DNA of 64,000 nt. Source: Draconibacterium aestuarii (GTDB taxonomy: Bacteria > Bacteroidota > Bacteroidia > Bacteroidales > Prolixibacteraceae). The DNA is taken from the NCBI GenBank assembly GCA_026671195.1, contig JAPOHD010000010.1:109034-173033 (forward strand), written 5' to 3'. The notes under the pieces are model-generated. The model saw only the letters and a list, made by a program, of their open reading frames with translations. It had not been told where the DNA came from and did not search any database. The number at the start of each line of letters is the position of its first letter. Positions within the stretch are counted from its first letter, which is position 1. Both the position numbers and the translations under genes were made by a program. Shown in pieces: positions 25,209-34,332 of the stretch.

Positions 25209-26384
25209 ATGTTCAAAATTCAAACTTTGAATAAAATCGACCCGGAAGGGTTAAAACTTTTTCCATTAAACAATTACGAAATTGCAAGCGAGCTCCCTAA
25301 TCCGGATGCCATTGTTTTGCGCAGTTTTAAAATGCACGACATGGAATTGCCATCGTCGGTTAAAGCCATTGCAAGAGCAGGAGCAGGAGTAAATAATATA
25401 CCCATTGACAAATGCACCGAAAATGGTATCGTCGTTTTTAATACCCCGGGAGCAAATGCCAATGGAGTAAAAGAGGCTGTAATTGCCGGATTGATGCTTT
25501 CGTCGCGCGATATTATCGGAGGAGTTAACTGGGCCAAAACTTTAATTGGAGAAGGAGATGCAGTAGGTTCACTCGTAGAAAAAGGAAAAAGCAACTTTGC
25601 CGGACAAGAAATTAAAGGAAAAACACTGGCAGTTATTGGATTAGGTGCCATTGGCGTGTTGGTTGCCAACGCAGCTTCTGCCTTGCGTATGAAAGTAATC
25701 GGATACGATCCGTACATGTCGGTAAAACACGCTCTTAAACTTAGCCGTGAAGTTACCTGGGTAGAAGGAATACAGGTTTTATTGCAACAAGCCGACTATG
25801 TTACTATAAACATTCCCTTAACTCCTGACACCAAAGGTTACATTAATAAAGACAAATTTGCCATGATGAAAGACGGGGTTAAAATTTTGAATTTTGCCCG
25901 CGGAGGTTTGGTCGATCACAAAGATTTAAAAGATGCTCTTGAATCGGGTAAAGTATCAAAGTATATAACTGATTTCCCTGATGAAGATTGCCTGAAAATG
26001 GATGGAGTAATTTCTATCCCTCACCTTGGAGCATCAACAGCAGAATCGGAAACCAACTGTGCGATTATGGCCGTTGAACAAGTACGTGAATACCTTGAAA
26101 ACGGGAACATCATCAACTCGGTAAACTTCCCTGCGGCAGAAATGGAAAGAAACGGCGGAAGTCGGATTTTAATTGCCAACAAAAACGTGCCGAATATGGT
26201 AAGCCAAATTTCGTCGGTATTGGCAGCAGAACAGCTTAACATTGATAACATGTTAAACAAAAAGCGCGACGAAATTGCCTATAATATAATCGATGTCGAT
26301 TCAGCTACAGTTAATGATTCGGTAAAAGAAAAGTTAATGGCGATTGACGGAATTTTTATGGTTCGTATTATAAATGCAAAATAA
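25209..26384 (+). CDS. serA: D-3-phosphoglycerate dehydrogenase with C-terminal ACT domain
   Basis: Oxidises 3-phosphoglycerate with NAD+ to 3-phosphohydroxypyruvate, the first step of serine synthesis. 391 residues. Substrate-domain sequence AIARAGAGVNNIPIDKCTENG is at about 57-77, the nucleotide motif is LAVIGLGAIGVLVANAA, the catalytic Arg is in NFARGGLVDHKDL, and the catalytic His is in IPHLGASTAESE. The last ~75 residues (NKNVPNMVSQISSVLAAE onward) form an ACT domain, suggesting feedback control by serine. The usual partner serC is not adjacent. The gene is followed at once by a terminator. Confidence 0.95.
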   Translation: MFKIQTLNKIDPEGLKLFPLNNYEIASELPNPDAIVLRSFKMHDMELPSSVKAIARAGAGVNNIPIDKCTENGIVVFNTPGANANGVKEAVIAGLMLSSRDIIGGVNWAKTLIGEGDAVGSLVEKGKSNFAGQEIKGKTLAVIGLGAIGVLVANAASALRMKVIGYDPYMSVKHALKLSREVTWVEGIQVLLQQADYVTINIPLTPDTKGYINKDKFAMMKDGVKILNFARGGLVDHKDLKDALESGKVSKYITDFPDEDCLKMDGVISIPHLGASTAESETNCAIMAVEQVREYLENGNIINSVNFPAAEMERNGGSRILIANKNVPNMVSQISSVLAAEQLNIDNMLNKKRDEIAYNIIDVDSATVNDSVKEKLMAIDGIFMVRIINAK

Positions 26385-26422
26385 ATTGAAATAGACGCAA
26401 GTCTGTTACAATCGAAATATTT

Positions 26423-26461
26423 AAAAGGGAGAAATCTTATAAAAGGTTTCTCCCTTTTTTT
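26423..26461 (+). terminator. Terminator after serA
   Basis: AAAAGGGAGAAA (26423-26434) pairs perfectly with TTTCTCCCTTTT (26447-26458), followed by further T. Confidence 0.85.
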
Positions 26462-26633
26462 TGAAAGTACCTGATCAAATACCGCTATAACCGTGTGTTC
26501 AATCAGCAATACCCGACAGAGCATACCTACTCCAATCCACAAGAAACCAACAAGTTGAAATCGGGACAAAACAACCAATCCTAAATAATCATTAACATCT
26601 AATGATGAATAAATTAAAGTGTTTCTTTTTTAT

Positions 26634-26641
26634 TATTTTTG
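26634..26641 (+). promoter_or_regulatory. -7 box for the transketolase gene
   Basis: TATTTTTG matches TAnnTTTG, 44 bases before the ATG at 26686. No TTG at standard spacing. I see no gene in 26462-26633. Confidence 0.45.
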
Positions 26642-26685
26642 GCATTCCTGTCCTACCTAGAAAATATTGAATTAAAAGTAAAAAC

Positions 26686-28701
26686 ATGAGTAAAAGTATT
26701 GAAGTTAGAGCGGCTGACAATGTGAGAATTTTAGCTGCGGCAATGGTAGAAAAAGCAAAATCCGGACACCCCGGAGGAGCAATGGGTGGTGCTGATTTTG
26801 TCAACATCCTTTATTCCGAATTTCTGAATTACGACCCATCGGACATGACTTGGGCAAACCGCGACAGGTTCTTTCTTGATCCTGGCCATATGTCGCCAAT
26901 GTTATACGGTATTCTTTCGCTGGCCGGTTTTTACAGTATGGAAGACATTGCCAATTTCCGTCAATGGGGAAGTGTAACGCCAGGTCACCCGGAAGTGGAT
27001 GTAAAACGTGGAGTTGAAAATACTTCGGGGCCACTTGGACAAGGACACGTAATGGCTGTTGGTGCTGCTATTGCCGAACGCTTTTTAGTTGCTCGTTTTG
27101 GTGAGTGGATGGCTCATAAAACATATACCTTTATTTCGGATGGTGGTGTGCAGGAAGAAATTTCACAAGGAGCAGGTCGTATTGCAGGACATTTAGGATT
27201 AAGTAACCTGATTATGTTCTACGATTCGAATGACATTCAGTTATCAACAGAAACCAACGAGGTTACAACTGAAGATACTGAAATGAAATACAAAGCATGG
27301 GGCTGGAACGTAGTTACTATTGCAGGTAACGATCCGGTGGCCATTCGAAAAGCATTACAAGATGCGCAAACTGAAACTGAAAAACCAACTTTAATTATTG
27401 GTAAAACAATAATGGGGAAAGGAGCAGTTACTGAGAGTGGTGAAAACTACGAGCGTAAATGTGCCACTCATGGTATGCCACTGGGCGAAGCCGGTGCATC
27501 GTTTGCAAAATCGATTGCGAACTTAGGTGGTGATGCTGAAAATCCATTTGTAATTTTCGACGACGTACAGGAATATTACAACAAACGTAAAGCTGAACTG
27601 ATTGCTGCTGCTGCCGCGAAAAAAGCAGAACAAGCAAAATGGGAAGCTGCCAATCCTGAATTAGCGGCTAAACTGAAGAGTTTCCTGTCCAATGAAATCC
27701 CTGCTATTGATTACAAAAAGATTGAACAAAAAGCAGGCATTGCTACGCGTGCTGCTTCTGCAGCTGTTCTTGGAGTATATGCAAAAGAGGTTGAAAACAT
27801 GGTGGTTTCTTCTGCCGATCTTTCAAACTCTGACAAAACCGATGGTTTCCTTAAAAACACAACTTCATTTGCCAAAGGCGACTTTAGCGGTCAGTTTTTG
27901 CAAGCTGGTGTTTGTGAGTTAACCATGGCCAGTATTATGAACGGAATGGCATTACATGGCGGTGTTATCCCTGCCTGCGGTACTTTCTTCGTATTTAGCG
28001 ATTATATGAAACCTGCAGCCCGTATTGCTGCGTTACAAGAAATTCCTGTTAAATATATTTGGACACACGATGCATTTCGGGTTGGAGAAGACGGACCTAC
28101 TCACCAACCGGTTGAGCAGGAAGCTCAAATTCGTTTATTGGAAAAATTACAAAACCACAGCCATAAAAATTCAATGTTAGTGCTTCGTCCGGCAGATGCT
28201 AACGAAACTACCGTTGCATGGAAAATGGCTTTGGAAAATGTGGATACACCAACTGCATTGATACTTTCTCGACAGGGGATTAAAGATGTAACAACATACG
28301 AAACGGCACAAGGTGCGTTAAAAGGTGCTTACATTCTTCAAGATTGTGAAGGGACTCCTGATGTAATCTTGTTAGCCAGTGGCTCGGAAGTGAGCACATT
28401 GGTTGCCGGAGCCGAATTGTTGGCTAAAGATGGCGTTAAAAGCCGAATTGTTTCTGTTCCTTCAGAAGGATTATTCCGTACGCAAAGTGCCGAGTACCAG
28501 AGCGAAGTTTTACCTGCCGGAGTTGCTAAATTTGGATTAACTGCAGGTTTGCCGGTTACTCTTGAAGGTTTAGTTGGTGCCGATGGTAAAGTATTTGGAC
28601 TTAGTTCATTTGGATTCTCTGCTCCTGCCGGAGTATTGGATAACAAATTGGGATATACAGGCGAAAATGTTTACAACCAGGTAAAAGAAATACTGGCGTA
28701 A
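26686..28701 (+). CDS. tkt: Transketolase
   Basis: Thiamine-diphosphate enzyme of the non-oxidative pentose-phosphate pathway. At 671 residues it is a full-length, single-chain enzyme. The N-terminal part has MVEKAKSGHPGGAMGGADF, with the conserved His, and TSGPLGQGHVMAVGAAIAER. The cofactor motif reads ISDGGVQEEISQ where many transketolases have GDG. The middle domain contains THDAFRVGEDGPTHQPVEQ, and ILSRQ is near the C-terminal part. It has its own -7 box and a terminator, so it is probably monocistronic. Confidence 0.96.
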   Translation: MSKSIEVRAADNVRILAAAMVEKAKSGHPGGAMGGADFVNILYSEFLNYDPSDMTWANRDRFFLDPGHMSPMLYGILSLAGFYSMEDIANFRQWGSVTPGHPEVDVKRGVENTSGPLGQGHVMAVGAAIAERFLVARFGEWMAHKTYTFISDGGVQEEISQGAGRIAGHLGLSNLIMFYDSNDIQLSTETNEVTTEDTEMKYKAWGWNVVTIAGNDPVAIRKALQDAQTETEKPTLIIGKTIMGKGAVTESGENYERKCATHGMPLGEAGASFAKSIANLGGDAENPFVIFDDVQEYYNKRKAELIAAAAAKKAEQAKWEAANPELAAKLKSFLSNEIPAIDYKKIEQKAGIATRAASAAVLGVYAKEVENMVVSSADLSNSDKTDGFLKNTTSFAKGDFSGQFLQAGVCELTMASIMNGMALHGGVIPACGTFFVFSDYMKPAARIAALQEIPVKYIWTHDAFRVGEDGPTHQPVEQEAQIRLLEKLQNHSHKNSMLVLRPADANETTVAWKMALENVDTPTALILSRQGIKDVTTYETAQGALKGAYILQDCEGTPDVILLASGSEVSTLVAGAELLAKDGVKSRIVSVPSEGLFRTQSAEYQSEVLPAGVAKFGLTAGLPVTLEGLVGADGKVFGLSSFGFSAPAGVLDNKLGYTGENVYNQVKEILA

Positions 28702-28729
28702 TTTTGATCAACACAATAACTTTATAACG

Positions 28730-28759
28730 AAGGTGTCTCTGCAAAGGGACACCTTTTTT
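28730..28759 (+). terminator. Terminator after transketolase
   Basis: AAGGTGTC (28730-28737) pairs with GACACCTT (28749-28756), loop of 11 bases, followed by a T run. Confidence 0.8.
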
Positions 28760-28860
28760 CTTACAGAAACCTGAAACTTTATTTCGCTGAGCCGGACAAT
28801 TAACTTGAGTTTTGCAAGAAAGCAAGGCAACCAAACCAATTCGATTTTTCAGGCTTTCAA

Positions 28861-29370
28861 CTATTGTTTCAATTCAGGAATTGAATCGAGAACTGCTTCA
28901 GAATTCACGGGTTTTAGCCGTTTAAACAAATAACGGGTAACAAAAATACCATTGGAGTCATCCGCTCCGCCATAACTTTCGACTCCTGTATTTACAAAAG
29001 TCAGTTCCCATCCGTCCTTATACATTTGATTGATCTTCGAGGTAAGCAAAGCATCGTTGGAAGCAATATTCTGAAAACGAATACCCCCGGCATTAAAGAA
29101 GTTGAGAAGTTTTGTTTCTTCGTAATCTTTGATACGAATTTCCTTTCGGTCACTTTTATTTCTGTCGCCATTTTCTTCTGTTTGGATTGATGTAAATTCA
29201 CGATAATCAATATCCGAATCGCTAGAAATTAAACGCGAACGTCCCAGGCCGCTAGGAATAATAGATTCAATACTAGTAATTATTTTTACTTCATAAACGG
29301 GTCTGTCCTGCGCTTGTATGCATAAGGTAAGCAACAGAAGAATTGTCGCTGTTACAAATTTTCGTTTCAT
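28861..29370 (-). CDS. Secreted protein of unknown function, paralog of the next gene (DUF4177-like C-terminus)
   Basis: 169 residues with a signal peptide (MKRKFVTATILLLLTLCIQAQ). The mature part shares long blocks with the neighbour at 29547: SGLGRSR, FTSIQTEE, YEETKLLNF, GGIRFQNIA and NDAL-TSKIN. The last third, DGWELTFVNTGVES ... GIFVTRYLFKR, has the GWEL and FKR landmarks of DUF4177-type domains. No catalytic motif is visible. The pair is on the minus strand downstream of a TonB receptor gene, but the gaps (about 180 bases each) do not show an operon. Confidence 0.7.
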   Translation of the reverse strand: MKRKFVTATILLLLTLCIQAQDRPVYEVKIITSIESIIPSGLGRSRLISSDSDIDYREFTSIQTEENGDRNKSDRKEIRIKDYEETKLLNFFNAGGIRFQNIASNDALLTSKINQMYKDGWELTFVNTGVESYGGADDSNGIFVTRYLFKRLKPVNSEAVLDSIPELKQ

Positions 29371-29546
29371 CTAATTAATATTTAAAGTTTTCAAAGGAAT
29401 TAGATGAACTCCCATGATTTCATTTATGCTTGTTTGTCGCAAATTTTGTCATGGTCGTTTCCTTCCATCTATTCTTTCTCAGTTTATTTTAGTTTTTACA
29501 AGTTGTCAGAATATATCGGATAATCCCTTCTATTCCTATAATGTTT

Positions 29547-30089
29547 TTATAATTCAACTTTCTTCCTGAAATAATAACGCGTCATAAAAAGGCCATTGGG
29601 ATCGTTATTTTTCGAATCTGAACTGTCATCATCCAACAATAATTTTAATCCCATTTTTAATAGTTCCTTTTTTACTTCCCTATCTATCATCTTACTCTCA
29701 ACACCGGTCCCAACAAAAAACAGCTCCCAATCCTGTTTCAGCATCTCATTTATTTTCGATGTTATCAAAGCATCGTTGGTTGCAATATTCTGAAAACGAA
29801 TTCCGCCTTCGTTATAGAAATTCAGCAGTTTGGTTTCCTCATAATTTTTTAACCGAATTTCTGAACGTTTACTCTTGTTTCTATCCTTTTTTTCTTCTGT
29901 CTGGATTGAAGTAAAATCAAGATAATTCACTTCCAGTTTTGTAGTAAACATACGGGAACGTCCCAAACCATCGGGAACGAGCGACTCGATACAAGTAACT
30001 ACTTCAATCTGATAAATGGGAACCTGAGCTTCGAGATGAAAACTAATTCCAAACAAAAAGAAAGTCAACAATGCTATTACCCTTTGCAT
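29547..30089 (-). CDS. Secreted protein of unknown function, paralog of the preceding gene
   Basis: 180 residues from the ATG at 30089, which gives a signal peptide (MQRVIALLTFFLFGISFHLEAQ); a longer frame to 30113 would bury it. It shares with the protein at 28861 the blocks GLGRSR, DFTSIQTEE, YEETKLLNFYNEGGIRFQN and ATNDALITSKINEM, and ends GLFMTRYYFRKK. It carries an extra ~20 residues (REVKKELLKMGLKLLLDDDS) between the GVES block and the last strand. This is a recent tandem duplication; function is unknown. Confidence 0.7.
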   Translation of the reverse strand: MQRVIALLTFFLFGISFHLEAQVPIYQIEVVTCIESLVPDGLGRSRMFTTKLEVNYLDFTSIQTEEKKDRNKSKRSEIRLKNYEETKLLNFYNEGGIRFQNIATNDALITSKINEMLKQDWELFFVGTGVESKMIDREVKKELLKMGLKLLLDDDSSDSKNNDPNGLFMTRYYFRKKVEL

Positions 30090-30279
30090 ATCTTCAAAAT
30101 TTTCTTCCAGCACTTATTTCTGTTTGATTTTCGCCAACACCACTCTTCACACAGACTATTGATACTCAAACACAAACAAAACATCCGCAATTTAAAAAAG
30201 TTTGGACTAAGAAAAAAAACTCCTGGTATATATACAGAAAATCCAATCCGCCATGCTCGGACATGGGGCTCAAAGAGTA

Positions 30280-32838
30280 CTAAAATTCAATTTTCAGAAA
30301 TAAGGCAGGTGTAAACGGAACGGCATCGGCATAAATTCCAAGCAAACTGATATCATCAATTGTAGCTCCACTAAAGTTTGAAAACTTAATATTATCTGCA
30401 TCCAGCACATTCATCACTGAAATGCCGGCTTCAGCTCTTACTTTACCGGGTTGAAATTTATAAACCAGTGCAGCATCCAGTCGGTTATATGGCTGATTTA
30501 AATTCGTCCCTTTTTCGGTTTCAACATCAAAACGGGCAAAACCCGATCCGTAAATATAATTTCCCGATAAATAAAAGGATTTGTAATTCAAAACGCCGGC
30601 AAATTTAAATTCGTGTTTTTGATGATGCGGTGCCAATTTATACGTATCGTTTATATAAAACGGAAAGTGCTCCTCCGTTTTGCTTAACGTATAAGAAATC
30701 CATGCCATGTGACGTTTGTACTCTTTTTTCACAAACACATCAAGTCCGTAACTTCTTGCATCCCCTTCGAAAAAACTGTTTTCGCCCCAATTCGTTAGAT
30801 TAAAATAACGGTTTAAACCTTCGGTGGTTTTATAATATGCCTCAGTACTGACTGTTAATCCGTTTTTGGTATAGGATATTCCTGCCACCCTGTGTTCGGC
30901 ACTTAGAACCGGGATATTCCCATCGTCAGCATTAATCCAGAAATAAGCAATATTATAGCTGCTGTCCACTACCGAAGTTTTAGACAAAAACTGGTTATAC
31001 AATCCCCACGAGGCATTCAGTTTTAGTCCCTCAACAGGCTGTAACGATGCCGAAATGCGAGGTTCAAAATACACTTTTTTGAGTTTTACTGCGTGAATCA
31101 TTCGCACCCCTGTTTTTAGTTCGAGTAGCTCACCAACAGGAAATTCATCCTGAACATAGGCCACCAACCGCGGCGAATTCGAATCCAGATCCAAATCTAC
31201 CTCACGATTGGTTTTTCGAAGTAGTTGAACCTGGTTGTTCTCTGCGCCAACACCAAGTAAGAGCTTGTGCCCCTCCCTGAAATTCAAGGTATGTTCTGCA
31301 GTGAAAGTAATTTCGGCAACAACATTATCAGCGTTTATTTCACGTGAGATCCGATTGATTCCGGTTTGTATATTCTCGCTCGTATTTTGTTCAAACGATT
31401 GCTTTGTAAATGTTGAGTATGCCAATGAAAAATTCGTTATACTTCCGTCAGACCAGGAATTACTGTATTGTGTTGATCCCCCAAATTGTTTATTTTTTTC
31501 TTCTTCCGTTCTGGTAATAAGTAATTTTGCAATCTCCCCTTCCATGTCGTATAAAAACTCATCACCTCCGGCGTACAAACTTACTGCAAACCTATTTCCA
31601 TCGTTTCCTTTAAATGAATACTTTAGATTGGCATCGCGAAATACGAAATCGGGTAGTATATCAAAATCAATCGGATACACTTGGTTCCCTCCCGATCCAC
31701 CATCCCCTCCGTATCCCTTACCACTGCCGCTATCGTCTTTTCTCCTACCGAATAGAGTTAAACTGGTTGGATTGTAAAGCTGGTAATAGGTTTGGCGGTA
31801 GGCTCCCATAATCGATGATTTTTCAGTCAGAGGCATCTGTACCATTGAATTTACAGTATTTGTATTGATATTAAAAGTAAAGGTTGGTTTCAATAGTGTT
31901 CCATCTTTCCCGGCTATATCAACAATCCCTCCAACTCTTCCCCCGTAACGGGCTTCGTAACCACCTTTCATTACCTCAATGTTTTTTACCATAAATGGAT
32001 TTACCACGCTAATATTATCGTTGAAGTTTTTTAATCCAAAAACAGTAAAACCATCAAACCTAATTTTACTGTGACTTTCATAGGCTCCCCAGATAAGCAG
32101 ATCGTTGGATTGTTCGCCTGCGGCTAAAACACCGGGCATTAAACGTAAAAGATTAAACACTGAGTTATCGCCATGCCCCGGAAGAATGGGTGCAATTTGA
32201 TGGTTGATTTTCATTCGCCCGGCTTTATCGCCTATTAATGTTGATTTTTCGATTGGATTGCTTTTAACCTGCACCTCTTTAATCCGTTCAATTTGAGGGG
32301 TCAGAAAAAATTGCCGGGTCAGACTTTGGCTAACAATAGTATCGTAAATAAAATATCCCAGGTGCGAAATTTGAAGATTATAACTCGTATCGGCTGAAGC
32401 GATAAAGTTAAAATGCCCTTGTTGGTCAGACTGTACCGGCTTGCGATTTATTAAAATGTATGAGAAAGGCAACGGTTCGTAGGTTCGGGCTTCTAATACC
32501 TGCCCCGATATTTTCGTAACGGCAGGCTCGGGTTGCTTCGCCGAAACGGGTATAATTAAAAACACATCGCCCGATTTCTCCACTTCAAGGGGTAGATTTT
32601 TTACCAGGTATGAAAGTGCTTCGTTATCAGACTGAAATGTGCGATTAACAGTTATATTATATTGCGAAAGAATATCGTTATCGAAAGCAAACTGCAGCCC
32701 ATAGTTCTCCTTTAAATCAAGTAAAACCTGATTTAAGGGGATTTTCCGCACATTTACCTTAATATTTTTAACTGTTTGAGCTGTAACCTGCCCTAAAACC
32801 AAGCACACAAAAACAAGCAGCCATCCTAATTTTGCCAT
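30280..32838 (-). CDS. TonB-dependent receptor with STN domain (sigma-linked transducer)
   Basis: 852 residues from ATG 32838 (the codon before it is TTG). In order: signal peptide; STN domain about 25-95 (VRKIPLNQVLLDLKENYGLQF ends it); carboxypeptidase-like segment about 110-190 (ISGQVLEARTYEPLPFSYI); plug about 215-320 (LMPGVLAAGEQSNDLLIWGA, GGYEARYGGRVGGIVDIAG); then a beta-barrel. The STN domain and the adjacent FecR-type anti-sigma and ECF sigma genes indicate a signalling receptor like FecA. There is no SusD partner and no siderophore gene, so the ligand is unknown. Confidence 0.93.
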   Translation of the reverse strand: MAKLGWLLVFVCLVLGQVTAQTVKNIKVNVRKIPLNQVLLDLKENYGLQFAFDNDILSQYNITVNRTFQSDNEALSYLVKNLPLEVEKSGDVFLIIPVSAKQPEPAVTKISGQVLEARTYEPLPFSYILINRKPVQSDQQGHFNFIASADTSYNLQISHLGYFIYDTIVSQSLTRQFFLTPQIERIKEVQVKSNPIEKSTLIGDKAGRMKINHQIAPILPGHGDNSVFNLLRLMPGVLAAGEQSNDLLIWGAYESHSKIRFDGFTVFGLKNFNDNISVVNPFMVKNIEVMKGGYEARYGGRVGGIVDIAGKDGTLLKPTFTFNINTNTVNSMVQMPLTEKSSIMGAYRQTYYQLYNPTSLTLFGRRKDDSGSGKGYGGDGGSGGNQVYPIDFDILPDFVFRDANLKYSFKGNDGNRFAVSLYAGGDEFLYDMEGEIAKLLITRTEEEKNKQFGGSTQYSNSWSDGSITNFSLAYSTFTKQSFEQNTSENIQTGINRISREINADNVVAEITFTAEHTLNFREGHKLLLGVGAENNQVQLLRKTNREVDLDLDSNSPRLVAYVQDEFPVGELLELKTGVRMIHAVKLKKVYFEPRISASLQPVEGLKLNASWGLYNQFLSKTSVVDSSYNIAYFWINADDGNIPVLSAEHRVAGISYTKNGLTVSTEAYYKTTEGLNRYFNLTNWGENSFFEGDARSYGLDVFVKKEYKRHMAWISYTLSKTEEHFPFYINDTYKLAPHHQKHEFKFAGVLNYKSFYLSGNYIYGSGFARFDVETEKGTNLNQPYNRLDAALVYKFQPGKVRAEAGISVMNVLDADNIKFSNFSGATIDDISLLGIYADAVPFTPALFLKIEF

Positions 32839-32870
32839 CAAAACCCATTGTGGTTTGAAACTTATCTGGT

Positions 32871-33734
32871 CTAACTTTCCTCAACAACCAAATATACATT
32901 TTCCGACTGTTTTACAAACTTTAATTTCATAGGTTTGCAGACAAAGTCTAACACCTCTTCAACGTTATATTTCTTCGAAAAATTGCTTCCAAAGTTACGG
33001 TTATTTAATTCGGGTTGAAGGCGAATAGTTACTGCATATTGTCTTTCAATTTCGTCAATCACCTCTATTAAAGGTCGGTTTTCAAAAAAGAACTGGTTAT
33101 TTTTCCAACTCAGAGCTTTTTCTGCTTTAAACATTTTTTTAACCACTAGTTTTCCATCTTCCAGTTCAACATGAACATTTGGAGTTAAAACCACCGTTTC
33201 ATCAGTATATGATTTTACCCGTACACTGCCAGTAATACAGGTAACCCGATACTGTTCGTCACGAGCATAAATATTAAATGTGGTACCCAACACCTGAGTA
33301 CTTCCCCAGGGAGATTCGACCGTAAAAACTGAACCTTTTTGAACATTAAAATAGCCCTCACCTTCAAACTTCAATTTTCGTTCGAACCTCCATCTCAAGG
33401 GGTAGTATTTTAAAGCTGAACCTGCATTTAAATCGACCTTCGAACCATCGGGAAGCTCAACTACCAGGTGTTGGCCGGGTAAACAATTAAATGTTTTTGT
33501 ATATGAAGTTACAACACCAAACAAACCCACCAAAAGCAAAATAACGGCTGCCGCAACCCACTTTGCAACTCGCGAACGTAGTTTTATTGATTTTCCTTCC
33601 GGTTGTACTGTGATCTTCTTTTCAAGGTCGGCCCACACGTCGGCTTCCGATTTTTCCCACACAATTTTTCCTTTCGCGAAGAACTGATCGTCGTTACCTT
33701 TTAAGTTGTTGGTATGTAAATTTTTATCATTCAT
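32871..33734 (-). CDS. FecR-family anti-sigma factor
   Basis: 287 residues: a cytoplasmic N-terminal part of about 70 residues, one membrane helix about 68-88 (WVAAAVILLLVGLFGVVTSY), then a periplasmic FecR domain with VVELPDGSKVDLNAGSALKY and GEGYFNVQKGSVFTVESPWG. The last part matches the DUF4974/STN-like domain usual in Bacteroidota FecR proteins. It should hold the sigma factor until the receptor downstream signals. The start overlaps the sigma-factor stop by 8 bases, which implies translational coupling; the receptor gene starts 32 bases after its stop. Confidence 0.93.
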   Translation of the reverse strand: MNDKNLHTNNLKGNDDQFFAKGKIVWEKSEADVWADLEKKITVQPEGKSIKLRSRVAKWVAAAVILLLVGLFGVVTSYTKTFNCLPGQHLVVELPDGSKVDLNAGSALKYYPLRWRFERKLKFEGEGYFNVQKGSVFTVESPWGSTQVLGTTFNIYARDEQYRVTCITGSVRVKSYTDETVVLTPNVHVELEDGKLVVKKMFKAEKALSWKNNQFFFENRPLIEVIDEIERQYAVTIRLQPELNNRNFGSNFSKKYNVEEVLDFVCKPMKLKFVKQSENVYLVVEES

Positions 33735-34218
33735 TCGTTTTTAAATTCACTCGTAAATATTCAAGTGCTTTGGTCATTCTTTTTTCTACTGCTTTTACGC
33801 TAATTCCAACCATATCAGCAATTTCAGCATATTTCAGGTTATCAACCCGACTCATCAAAAATACAGTCCGCTGGTTTTCCGGCATTCCGCGCAAAGCCAT
33901 TTGATAGCTTTCCTTTAACTGTTTATAAGCCATTTGTTCTTCAGGAGAGTCAGAAACTGTATTAAACCGGTAATGGTTAAAGAATTCGAAAGAACGTTTT
34001 TCGTGGCGGTAGTGAGAAACAAAAAGATCGTTGGCAATTTTAAATAGCAGACCTTTTACTTTTTCCGGTTGAATACTATTTTGTTTTTCCCAGATTTTCA
34101 GAAATGTTTCCTGTGCTATATCGGTAGCAACTTCAGTATTCCCGGAGCGGAAAAACACATAGTTGCGAACCTGTGCAAAATGTTCTTCAAATAAATTTTT
34201 AAATTCTTCCCTGGTCAA
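33727..34218 (-). CDS. ECF RNA polymerase sigma factor
   Basis: 163 residues with region 2 (YVFFRSGNTEVATDIAQETFLKI split by the usual DIAQETF motif) and region 4 (LRGMPENQRTVFLMSRVDNL, YAEIADMVGISVKAVEKRM). The start codon appears to be TTG at 34218; no ATG lies upstream in frame before homology ends. It should direct transcription of its own locus when released by the FecR protein downstream. Part of a three-gene sigma, anti-sigma, receptor unit on the minus strand. Confidence 0.93.
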   Translation of the reverse strand: MTREEFKNLFEEHFAQVRNYVFFRSGNTEVATDIAQETFLKIWEKQNSIQPEKVKGLLFKIANDLFVSHYRHEKRSFEFFNHYRFNTVSDSPEEQMAYKQLKESYQMALRGMPENQRTVFLMSRVDNLKYAEIADMVGISVKAVEKRMTKALEYLRVNLKTNE

Positions 34219-34332
34219 AACGTAAAACAGTTTGTTAGTGCTTGTTAAAGATACGCCAGATTATTTAAACGCGAAATAGGTACCCGGGTGCCTCCCCTTC
34301 TAACTCTACTCTCCCCAGGTACTATTTCCTAA

